A DNA stretch of 64,000 nt from Actinomyces sp. ZJ308. GTDB taxonomy: Bacteria > Actinomycetota > Actinomycetes > Actinomycetales > Actinomycetaceae. The position numbers and the translations under genes were made by a program. This document shows, one piece after another, positions 53,012 to 61,033 of this stretch. Within the stretch, counting starts at the first letter, position 1; each line of letters opens with the position of its first letter. Location: positions 62,001-126,000 of the forward strand of contig NZ_JAAIJY010000001.1 in the NCBI RefSeq assembly GCF_011752065.1, given 5' to 3'. The notes under the pieces are model-generated. The model was not told where the DNA came from. It saw only the letters and a list, made by a program, of their open reading frames with translations, and did no database searches.

Positions 53012-54742
53012 CTAGACCGTTGTCCCCGAGTCTCCCGAGGCCGCCTCCAGCTCGGCGGGAGTGGCGACGGGCAGGTCGGTGAACAGCCGGCACCGTCGGC
53101 ACCAGGTGTCGTTGAGGAAGGCGCGCGTCCAGAAGCCCAGGAGCTTGCGCCCACCCATGAGCTGGACGGCCGCCGACGGCAGGGAGGTGTCGGTGATGAA
53201 TGCCTCGAAGGACATGGTCGAGTGCAGCGTCGCCCACGCTGAGAAGGTCCGCTCGGCCAGACCCAGCAGGTGAAGGCGCGACAGCGCGGTCTTGAGCCGT
53301 GAGCGCGTCTCCTCGCTGACCTCGGTGGCGGCGAAGTAGGGCAGGTTGGCGTCCTCGGTGCGCTCGACCGCTCCCGCCCCGGCGCCGTCGGCTAGGGCGG
53401 TCGCCCGGGCCCACAGGCGCGCGATGAAGACCGCGTAGAAGTCCCGCGTGGCCGTCAGCTCCACGGCGCCGCGGTGCCAGGCGCTCCAGAACTCCACGTC
53501 CAGCATGGGCAGTGCCCACTCCAGCCCCAGGTGCTCATAGGCGCGCATGGAGTTGTTGATGTACTTGGTCTGGCGCTCGCGGACGTTGTAGGACTCCAGA
53601 ATGCTCTGCACGTCGCGCGGGCTGCCGGTGAAGGGCCACAGATCCAGAAAGTCCCGGACCTTCGCGGCCCGGTAGGGGTCTGCGTAGGCGCGTCGCTGGT
53701 CCCCCTGGAGCTCCTGGTGGTGGACGAGGATCGCCCTGGCCACCTGACCGCGGGTGACGCGGGGCTCCTCCAGCAGGTGCTCGTCGTGCATGTTGCCCAC
53801 GATCGTGTGCCCCGGCAGGACGACGTCGCCCGGACGCACCACGCCGCTGGCCATGAGGCTGCGCAGGGCGTACCAGTCCTGCACGTGAGGCAGGGCTCCG
53901 AGGGCGTAGCCGTACTCCAGGAAGTCGGCCGCGTCCTGCGTCTGCCAGGCCTCGCGCAGATCGGAGGGAACGTAGTCGACGGCGTGCCACTCCAGGCCCA
54001 CCGCATCGGCCACCTTCCGTGAGACCTCGACCTCCCGCGTACCGGGGCGCCCGTAGGTGAAGGCCACCGCCCTGTCCAGGGCGCCGTGAAGCGTCAGCCA
54101 CGCCACCAGCAGCCGCGAGTCCAGTCCGCCCGACAGGGGCAGCACGAGCCGCGGAGAGCCCGGCCGGGCGGCCAGGTCATCCAGGACCCGGCCCATGCCG
54201 GCGTCGAGCGCCGCCAGGAGCAGGTCGGAGAACTCCTCGGGGTCGACGACCATGTCGGACTCCTCGGAGAACCGTGCCAGGGCGTAACTGGCCGTGCGGG
54301 CCCGGCCGGTGGTGCCGCAGATGCGAACGATCGCGCCCTGCTCGGTCTGGTGAACGCCGACCAGCAGCGTGTCGGTGCCGGAGACGAACCCCGCGTCCAG
54401 GAGCTCGCGGCGCGCGCGTGGATCCAGCCGGGGGTTGCTCAGGGCGTCGCGCATCGCGGTGGCGTCGTCGCTGATGACGAGTCGCCGGCCGCCGTCGGCC
54501 CCGTCCTCAAGGGTCCAGAACAGGGGCCAGGAGCGCAGCCGGTCCTGGGCCAGGACCACCTCATCGTCCTTGATCCGGACGGCGGTCAGGCGCCCCGGGT
54601 GGGAGACGAGGATCTCCGGATCGGTCGGATCGGGGCAGGGTGTGTCGCAACGCACCCACAGAGATCCGGTACTGTCACCCGATGAAGCGGTCTGCTGCCA
54701 CTGCGGACTCGTCAGCCGAAGCTCGACCTCGATAACGCTCAC
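53012..54742 (-). CDS. asparagine synthase-like ATP-dependent amidotransferase lacking the glutaminase Cys
   Basis: The C-terminal half has the PP-loop ATP pyrophosphatase motif SGGLDS (204-209) and other synthetase-domain features. The N-terminal half keeps the outline of a class II glutaminase fold (GFVSGTDTLLVGVHQTEQG resembles the end of that domain). However, the protein does not begin with Met-Cys, so it cannot use the normal N-terminal nucleophile. In O-antigen loci such enzymes (WbpS/WbpG type) amidate uronic acids. GTG at 54742 is preferred (GAGGA five bases upstream); TTG at 54754 adds four residues. 576 residues. Confidence 0.85.
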   Translation of the reverse strand: MSVIEVELRLTSPQWQQTASSGDSTGSLWVRCDTPCPDPTDPEILVSHPGRLTAVRIKDDEVVLAQDRLRSWPLFWTLEDGADGGRRLVISDDATAMRDALSNPRLDPRARRELLDAGFVSGTDTLLVGVHQTEQGAIVRICGTTGRARTASYALARFSEESDMVVDPEEFSDLLLAALDAGMGRVLDDLAARPGSPRLVLPLSGGLDSRLLVAWLTLHGALDRAVAFTYGRPGTREVEVSRKVADAVGLEWHAVDYVPSDLREAWQTQDAADFLEYGYALGALPHVQDWYALRSLMASGVVRPGDVVLPGHTIVGNMHDEHLLEEPRVTRGQVARAILVHHQELQGDQRRAYADPYRAAKVRDFLDLWPFTGSPRDVQSILESYNVRERQTKYINNSMRAYEHLGLEWALPMLDVEFWSAWHRGAVELTATRDFYAVFIARLWARATALADGAGAGAVERTEDANLPYFAATEVSEETRSRLKTALSRLHLLGLAERTFSAWATLHSTMSFEAFITDTSLPSAAVQLMGGRKLLGFWTRAFLNDTWCRRCRLFTDLPVATPAELEAASGDSGTTV

Positions 54743-54837
54743 CGTTGTCCTCAATCCTTTGAAATCCTCTCATCGGTCCGTGAGGCCGAATGCCGCCCGG
54801 TGCCGCGGTGCGTCGGCGCCGCCCGCCGGCGCTCAGT

Positions 54838-54855
54838 GTGTCACAGTCATGACAC
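54838..54855. promoter_or_regulatory. palindrome GTGTCA-N6-TGACAC
   Basis: Perfect 6-base inverted repeat with a 6-base spacer in the divergent gap between the amidotransferase-like gene and the glycosyltransferase at 55025. Operator-like by shape only. Confidence 0.35.
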
Positions 54856-55024
54856 GTGACGCGGATGACGCCCGACGTCGTCCATCGGCCCCCGGCGTTG
54901 CCCGACAATAGAGAAGCGCCCACTGGTTTCCATGGGGCGCGAGATGATCGCTCAGCATCCCGTGGGTTGGAGGTCCTACCCACTGCGGGCCGCCAGGGTC
55001 CATGCACAAGACGGAGGTGACGTC

Positions 55025-56155
55025 ATGAGCGCAGACAGGCTCATGGTCTTCCACGCTCCTTTTCCGCTTCAGCCGGACCGGGTGGCCGCCTCCATGCTGC
55101 GCCCCGTGGCGATGCGTCAGGCCTTCGCCGACCTCGGTTACCGGGTCATGGACGTCACCGGTTACGCCGCACAGCGACGGCGGGCGATGGCGCGGGTGCG
55201 AGCGGCCATCGCTGCGGGCAACAGGATCGAGTTCGTCTACAGCGAGAACGCGACCATCCCCAACGCGCTGACCGAGCCGCGTCATCTCCCGGTCCACCCC
55301 GTGCTCGACGCCGCCTTCTTCCGTCACTGCCAGCACTCCGGCGTGCCCGTCGGCGTCTTCTACCGAGACGTCTACTGGCGCTTCCCCCGCTTCCGCGAGG
55401 GCATCAACCCGCTCCTGGAGGCCGGCCTCCAGGCCGCCTACCGCAGCGAGCTCATGGCCTTCGACAAGGCGGGCCTCCACCTCTTCCTGCCCAGCCGGGC
55501 CATGGCCCGCCACGTCCCGTACGTGGACCCGGCCCGTATGAGCGCCCTGCCGCCCGGGGCGCCCGACGTCGAGCCCCGCGGCGCCCACGACGAGGACGGT
55601 CGCGGCGGCGGGGACCTCGAGCTGCTCTTCGTCGGCGTCCTTCAGGACAACTACCGGCTCGACGCCTGCCTCCGGGCCGTGACCGCCACACCCGGTACGC
55701 GCACCACCCTGTGCGTGCGCCGGGAGACCTGGGAGGCCAGCCGCGACCACTACGCCCCGCTCCTGCCGGCCGGCCGGGCGCAGGTCGTCCACCTCTCCGG
55801 GGCCGAGCTGCTGCCCCTGTACCGGCGGGCCGACCTCGGGGTCCTGTTCACCGAGCCCAACCCCTACTGGGACTTCGCCGTCCCCTACAAGCTCTACGAG
55901 TACCTGGCCCACGAGCTGCCCGTCATCGCCGTGCGCGGGACCCAGGCCGGTCGCCTCGTTCAGGAGATGGGGATCGGCTGGGCCCTGGACTACGACGCCG
56001 ACGCACTGAGTCGCCTGCTGAGCCGCCTGCGGGAGGCTCCCGAGGAGATCGAGGCCGTGCGCCGCCGCATGCGCGCGGTCCTGCCCGGTCAGACCTGGCA
56101 GGCCCGGGCCCGTACCGTGGCCCAGGTCCTGGGCGAGACAGAGAGGAAGCCATGA
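55025..56155 (+). CDS. glycosyltransferase, GT-B fold
   Basis: 376-residue protein: N-terminal domain MVFHAPFPLQPDRVAASMLRP, then C-terminal part with LLFVGVLQDNYRLDACLRAV, YRRADLGVLFTEPNPYWDFAVPYKLYEYLAHELPVIAVRGTQAGRLV. This is a group-1-like nucleotide-sugar-binding arrangement. The ATG at 55025 has GGAGGTG six bases upstream, better than the upstream open frame. The stop overlaps the next glycosyltransferase start (ATGA). Donor and acceptor unknown. Confidence 0.82.
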   Translation: MSADRLMVFHAPFPLQPDRVAASMLRPVAMRQAFADLGYRVMDVTGYAAQRRRAMARVRAAIAAGNRIEFVYSENATIPNALTEPRHLPVHPVLDAAFFRHCQHSGVPVGVFYRDVYWRFPRFREGINPLLEAGLQAAYRSELMAFDKAGLHLFLPSRAMARHVPYVDPARMSALPPGAPDVEPRGAHDEDGRGGGDLELLFVGVLQDNYRLDACLRAVTATPGTRTTLCVRRETWEASRDHYAPLLPAGRAQVVHLSGAELLPLYRRADLGVLFTEPNPYWDFAVPYKLYEYLAHELPVIAVRGTQAGRLVQEMGIGWALDYDADALSRLLSRLREAPEEIEAVRRRMRAVLPGQTWQARARTVAQVLGETERKP

Positions 56156-57387
56156 CCCGGTTCCCACGAGGCGGGGCGCTGCTGGCCACCCGTATCCACC
56201 TGCCCGAGGCCGCCGCCGCCTCCTTCCGGCTCGACGGCGTCGAGCGCGCCCTGGCCCGCCACGGCGTGCCGGTGCGGGCCCTGACCACGACCGTTCCCGG
56301 ACGCGACGGAAGACCGGCCCCGCAGGTCGATGACCCGCAGGGCGTGCGCGTCTCGCGCTGGCCCGCCCTGCGGGACGCCAGCGGCTACCTGCGCGGCTAC
56401 CTGCCCTACCTCTCCTTCGACGTGCCCCTGGCCCTGCGCCTGGGGCTGGCCTCCCGGCCGGATGTCGTCCTGGTCGAGCCTCCGCCCACGACCGGCGTCG
56501 TGGCGCGAACCATCTGTGCGCTGCGCCGTCTGCCCTACGTCTGGTACGCCCCCGACGTGTGGTCCGACGCCGCCGCCTCCACCGGCGCCCCGGAGGCGGT
56601 GGTCCGGGTGGTGCGCACCGCCGAGTCCTACGCGATGCGGGGCGCCAGGTGCGTCATCGCGATCAACGAGGAGGTGGCCGAGCGCGCCCGCGCCCTGGGC
56701 GCCCGCAACGTGGTGGTCGTTCCCAACGGCATTGACACCGACGTCTTCGAGCCCACCGGCGAGCTGCCCTCCGACGAGGAGCGCGCCGAGCTGGGGATCA
56801 CCGGCCCCTATCTCATCTACGCCGGCACTGCGTCGGAATGGCAGGGAGCGGACATCTTCGCCGCCGCGCTGGGGCAGGTGCGGCGCACCCATCCCACCGC
56901 GCAGATCCTCTACATCGGGCAGGGCTCGGACTGGGAGAAGATCGCCCGGGTCGCCTCCACGCTGGCACCCGGCCCCGACGGCGCGCCGGCCGTCGTCATG
57001 CACGGCCTCATGGACGCCGCCGACGCCGCCCGCTGGCAGCGGGGCGCTGCCGCGAGCCTCGTGTCCATCCGTCCGGGTCAGGGCTATGACTTCGCCTACC
57101 CCACCAAGGTGCTGGCCGCCCTGGCCTGCGGGGTGCCGGTGGTCTACGCCGGGGTCGGGCCCGTCGTCGAGGACCTCACCGCCCACGAGCTGGGGTGGGT
57201 GGCCGGCTACACCGAGGACGACGTCGCCCGGGCCATGAGCCAGGCGCTCGACGAGGCCGACCAGGTCGCCGACCATGACATCTCCCGGGCCCGCCGGCTG
57301 CACGCCTGGGTGCGCGACCACCGCTCCCTGCGCGCCACCGGTGAGGCCGTGGCGAGACATCTGCGGACGGTGGTGCGCGGCGCATGA
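56152..57387 (+). CDS. family 4 glycosyltransferase
   Basis: 411-residue GT-B enzyme. DVVLVEPPPTTGVVARTIC and YVWYAPDVWSDAA in the N-terminal domain, VVVPNGIDTDVFEP at the domain junction, and YAGTASEWQGADIFAAAL, QILYIGQGSDW and YPTKVLAALACGVPVVYAG in the donor domain. WbuB-like proteins show a similar pattern. ATG start within the preceding gene's stop; its own stop overlaps the start of the membrane protein gene downstream. Confidence 0.9.
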   Translation: MTRFPRGGALLATRIHLPEAAAASFRLDGVERALARHGVPVRALTTTVPGRDGRPAPQVDDPQGVRVSRWPALRDASGYLRGYLPYLSFDVPLALRLGLASRPDVVLVEPPPTTGVVARTICALRRLPYVWYAPDVWSDAAASTGAPEAVVRVVRTAESYAMRGARCVIAINEEVAERARALGARNVVVVPNGIDTDVFEPTGELPSDEERAELGITGPYLIYAGTASEWQGADIFAAALGQVRRTHPTAQILYIGQGSDWEKIARVASTLAPGPDGAPAVVMHGLMDAADAARWQRGAAASLVSIRPGQGYDFAYPTKVLAALACGVPVVYAGVGPVVEDLTAHELGWVAGYTEDDVARAMSQALDEADQVADHDISRARRLHAWVRDHRSLRATGEAVARHLRTVVRGA

Positions 57388-59597
57388 CCTGGATCGTGAC
57401 CTGGATGTCCGCCCTGCCACTGCTGGTCGCGCTGATCGCCGCGACCTTCGTGCCCGGCTGGCTGCTCCTCGTCGCGGGCGGCGCACGCTTCCGACTGGCG
57501 CGTATCGCCTGCGCCCCGGCACTGACCTTCCTGCTCATGGGGCTGGGGGGAGTCGTCTTCCGCGCACTGGGCGTGTGGTGGCACCTGCCCACCATCATCA
57601 CCTACCTGCTCCTGTGCGCGACGGTCGTCGCCGTGGGGCGCTGGCTGTGGGTCAGACGCAAGGGACAGGTGCTCACCGTGCGCACCTGGTTCGCTCCCGA
57701 ACCGGCGCCGCACGGCTTGCCGGCGCCCACCCCGTACTCCAGCGCCATGGGTGCCCCGGGTGAGCCCGACATGCCCGACACCCGGTCCATCCTGGGGTCC
57801 CAGTGGCTGATGTGGACCGCCGTCGCGGTCACCTGGATCGTCATGATCCTGCCGATCCTGCCCGGCTCCGGGCCCAACATCCCGATCCAGTCCGCCGACT
57901 CCCTCTACCACTACAACCAGGCCTGGCTCATCGAGCACACCGGCAACGCCTCGATGCTCGACGGCAACGCCGGCATGTTCGGGATGGACGGTCACCACTC
58001 CTTCTACCCGATGGTGTGGCACGAGATCGTCACCCTCGCCTCAGTCGGCTGGAACCAGGTGGTCCCGGCCACCAACACCCTCCTGCTCGTGGTGCCTCTC
58101 GTGTGGCTCATCGGCATGGCCTACCTGGCCCGCGTCATCCTCCCGGAGATCCGCGGCTCGGTGTACCTCGTCCTGGGGGCCGGCGCGCTCACCCCGATCT
58201 TCCCCATCCGGCTCCTGACCGACACGGCCGTGTGGCCGTACGCGTTGGCCCTGGCGGCGTGCCCGGCCACCGTCGCCTGGGCGGTGGCCGCCTGGCGCCG
58301 TGCCGCCTGGTTGATCACCGTGGGGCGCCGACGCCGCACGCTCATCGTCCTCGCGGCTCCGGTCGCCGCGGTCATGGGCTCGGTCATCACGCATCCGGCA
58401 ACCGCGATCATCATCGGTTGGCCCCTGGCCGCCGTGGCCTGGATGGGGATCGTCCTGGCCGGGATCCGGGGCCTGCGTCAGCAGGACCGTGCCGCCCGAC
58501 GACGTGGCATCATCCTGCTGAGTGCCGCCATCGTCGTCGTTCTGGCCATCGCCGTCTTCGTCATGGCACCCGGACCGCAGCAGGCGCACTTCGGCAGGCG
58601 CCCCGACCGCAGCTGGGAGCCGTTGTTCGCCAAGCTGGTCATCCCGTTCCTGCTCTACTACGGCGGAGGCGGCTGGGAGATCCGCGCCGCCTACATCATC
58701 ATGGCCTGCCTGAGCGTTCTCGGTGCGCTGCTGGCCTACCTGCGCAGGCACCACCGGGGCATCGTGGTGGCCTGGGTCGCCTGCATGCTGCTGATCCTGG
58801 CGGCGCTGGCCCCGGTCCCCGTCCTGTCGGCCATGACCGGCGTGTTCTACAACAACCCCCACCGGATCAAGGCCATGACGGTGGTCCCCGCGCTCCTCCT
58901 CGTCTCGCTCGGACTGGACGCGCTGATCGGCTGGTTCCTGGCATGGCGGCGTCGGAGGTTCCCGCAGGCCGGTGCCCGTGCTCAGGGCGGCGACGAGAAC
59001 GCCGCGGACGCCCAGCCGCGACGGCTCAGGCACGCGGGGGGATGGGCGTCGGCAGCTCGGCTCATCATGAGCAGCCCCGTCGTCGTCGGAGCACTCGTCC
59101 TCGTCCTGGGGGCCGCCAGCAGCATGTCCGCCGTCAGGGCGGACGTGAGAGGCGCCTTCTCCCCGAAGTACGGACAGTCCCGCATGGTGGCCTCGCCCGA
59201 GGAGATGGCCATGATCACGCGTCTGAGCACTGAGCTCCCCCCGGACGCCTACGTGCTGGGCGACCCCGTGGCAGGCACCGCCATGCTGCCCTTCCTGGCC
59301 GGGCGCAGCCCGGTGTGGATGTTCGCGGGACAGGCGGACAGCGACACCGACGGCCTGTACCTGCGCACGCACTTCCGCGACCTCCACTTCGATCCGCAGG
59401 TGTGTGAGATCGTGCGCCGCCATGGCATCACCCACTTCTACAGCGACGAGCCGCAACGCTTCAACGGTGTGAACAACCAGAAGCTGCGCCCGGGTCTCTA
59501 CGACGTCGACGTCTCCAGCGGGTTCACCCTCGTGGACCGGGGCGGGTCCGCGGCCGTCTACCGCATCGACCTGTGCTGGCCCTCCGGGGAGCAGTAG
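57384..59597 (+). CDS. large polytopic membrane protein, DUF6541-like
   Basis: 737 residues with about 14 hydrophobic helices and two hydrophilic stretches. Marked motifs: ADSLYHYNQAWLIEHTGNASML and FYPMVWHEIVTLA. The C-terminal domain after the last helix (about residues 590-737) is soluble and contains DAYVLGDPVAGTAMLPFLAGRSPVWM. The layout is that of actinobacterial DUF6541 proteins, thought to be membrane glycosyltransferases or polymerases. Translationally coupled to the preceding glycosyltransferase by ATGA. A paralogue follows two genes downstream. Confidence 0.8.
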   Translation: MTWIVTWMSALPLLVALIAATFVPGWLLLVAGGARFRLARIACAPALTFLLMGLGGVVFRALGVWWHLPTIITYLLLCATVVAVGRWLWVRRKGQVLTVRTWFAPEPAPHGLPAPTPYSSAMGAPGEPDMPDTRSILGSQWLMWTAVAVTWIVMILPILPGSGPNIPIQSADSLYHYNQAWLIEHTGNASMLDGNAGMFGMDGHHSFYPMVWHEIVTLASVGWNQVVPATNTLLLVVPLVWLIGMAYLARVILPEIRGSVYLVLGAGALTPIFPIRLLTDTAVWPYALALAACPATVAWAVAAWRRAAWLITVGRRRRTLIVLAAPVAAVMGSVITHPATAIIIGWPLAAVAWMGIVLAGIRGLRQQDRAARRRGIILLSAAIVVVLAIAVFVMAPGPQQAHFGRRPDRSWEPLFAKLVIPFLLYYGGGGWEIRAAYIIMACLSVLGALLAYLRRHHRGIVVAWVACMLLILAALAPVPVLSAMTGVFYNNPHRIKAMTVVPALLLVSLGLDALIGWFLAWRRRRFPQAGARAQGGDENAADAQPRRLRHAGGWASAARLIMSSPVVVGALVLVLGAASSMSAVRADVRGAFSPKYGQSRMVASPEEMAMITRLSTELPPDAYVLGDPVAGTAMLPFLAGRSPVWMFAGQADSDTDGLYLRTHFRDLHFDPQVCEIVRRHGITHFYSDEPQRFNGVNNQKLRPGLYDVDVSSGFTLVDRGGSAAVYRIDLCWPSGEQ

Positions 59598-59617
59598 CGC
59601 GGCGAGTGAGGCAGGAC

Positions 59618-59638
59618 GCCCGGCCGCCGGCCGGGCGA
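59618..59638 (+). terminator. GC-rich hairpin after the first DUF6541 gene
   Basis: cgcccggcc/ggccgggcg around GCC, without T run. Confidence 0.6.
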
Positions 59639-59652
59639 CGTGAACGAACGAG

Positions 59653-59658
59653 TATGGT
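59653..59658 (+). promoter_or_regulatory. -10 element TATGGT before the UDP-sugar dehydrogenase gene
   Basis: Hexamer 39 bases before the ATG at 59698. The leader contains the GGAAGGA ribosome site, so this gene is leadered, unlike many neighbours. Confidence 0.45.
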
Positions 59659-59697
59659 GGACCCGCCACGCCAGAAGCCACGGAAGGACCAACCCGC

Positions 59698-61002
59698 ATG
59701 CGCATCGCCGTCGTCGCCCTGGGCAAGATCGGACTGCCCCTGGCCGTCCAGTACGCAGACAAGGGCCACGAGGTCATCGGGGTCGACGTCAACCCCGCCG
59801 TCGTCGAGGCCGTCAACGCCGGCACCGAGCCCTTCCCCGGGGAGGCCCACCTGGCCGAGAAGCTCGCCGAGCTCAGCCCCGCCACCGGCAACGGCGCCCT
59901 GCGCGCCACCACCGACTACGCCGAGGCGATCCCCGACGCCGACGCGATCGTCCTGGTCGTACCGCTGTTCGTCGACGATGCCACCTGGGAGCCGGACTTC
60001 GCCTGGATGGACGACGCCACCCGCTCCCTGGCCGCCCACCTGACCCCGAACACCCTCATCTCCTACGAGACCACCCTGCCCGTGGGCACCCTGCGGGGCC
60101 GCTTCAAGCCCATGATCGAGGAGATCAGCGGCTTGAGGGAGGGCGCCGACTTCCACCTCGTCTTCAGCCCCGAGCGGGTTCTCACCGGCCGCGTCTTCGC
60201 CGACCTGCGCCGCTACCCCAAGCTCGTGGGCGGCCTGGACGAGGCCGGCACCCGGGCCGGCATCGCCTTCTACGAGTCCGTCCTCGACTTCGACGAGCGC
60301 GACGACCTGCCGCGCCCCAACGGCGTGTGGGACATGGGCACCGCCGAGGCCGCCGAGATGGCCAAGCTCGCCGAGACCACCTACCGCGACGTCAACATCG
60401 GCCTGGCCAACCAGTTCGCCGTCTACGCCGACAGGGCCGGCTTCGACATCGAGCGCGTCATCGAGGCCTGCAACTCCCAGCCCTACTCCCACATCCACCG
60501 CCCCGGCATCGCGGTGGGCGGGCACTGCATCCCGGTCTACCCGCGCCTGTACCTGTCCACCGACCCCGATGCCTCAGTGGTGCGCACCGCCCGTACCTTC
60601 AACGCCACGATGCCCGCCTACGTGGTGGGCCGGGCCACCGAGGTGCTCGGCTCGCTCGAGGGCCTGCGCGTCGTCGTGCTGGGCGCCTCCTACCGCGGCA
60701 GGGTCAAGGAGACCGCCTTCTCCGGTGTCTTCCCCACCGTGGAGGCCCTGCGCGAGGCCGGCGCCGAGGTCCTCGTCCACGACCCCATGTACACCGACGA
60801 CGAGCTGGCCGGCTTCGGCTGGACCCCCTACCACCTGGGGGAGCAGGTCGACGTCGCCATCGTCCAGGCCGACCACCCCGAGTACCGCGAGCTCACCCCC
60901 GCCGACCTGCCCGGGCTGCGCCTCCTCCTGGACGGGCGCCGCGCCACCGACGCCTCCAGGTGGACCGGCGTGCCCCGCCTGACCATCGGCGGAGGCGAGT
61001 GA
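59698..61002 (+). CDS. UDP-glucose/GDP-mannose dehydrogenase family (UDP-N-acetylhexosamine 6-dehydrogenase candidate)
   Basis: Four-electron NAD-dependent oxidation of a UDP-sugar C6 hydroxyl to a uronic acid. N-terminal MRIAVVALGKIGLPLAVQYA is the NAD motif, although the third Gly position is Ala-Leu-Gly-Lys. SYETTLPVGTL and FSPERVLTGRVF follow, and the catalytic Cys277 is in VGGHCIPVYP. Length 434. WbpA/WecC-type proteins that oxidise UDP-GlcNAc or UDP-ManNAc have this pattern. Lies between the two DUF6541 genes. Confidence 0.92.
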   Translation: MRIAVVALGKIGLPLAVQYADKGHEVIGVDVNPAVVEAVNAGTEPFPGEAHLAEKLAELSPATGNGALRATTDYAEAIPDADAIVLVVPLFVDDATWEPDFAWMDDATRSLAAHLTPNTLISYETTLPVGTLRGRFKPMIEEISGLREGADFHLVFSPERVLTGRVFADLRRYPKLVGGLDEAGTRAGIAFYESVLDFDERDDLPRPNGVWDMGTAEAAEMAKLAETTYRDVNIGLANQFAVYADRAGFDIERVIEACNSQPYSHIHRPGIAVGGHCIPVYPRLYLSTDPDASVVRTARTFNATMPAYVVGRATEVLGSLEGLRVVVLGASYRGRVKETAFSGVFPTVEALREAGAEVLVHDPMYTDDELAGFGWTPYHLGEQVDVAIVQADHPEYRELTPADLPGLRLLLDGRRATDASRWTGVPRLTIGGGE

Positions 61003-61033
61003 TCCGGGAGGCGCCCTGAGCCCGGCGGCAGGC

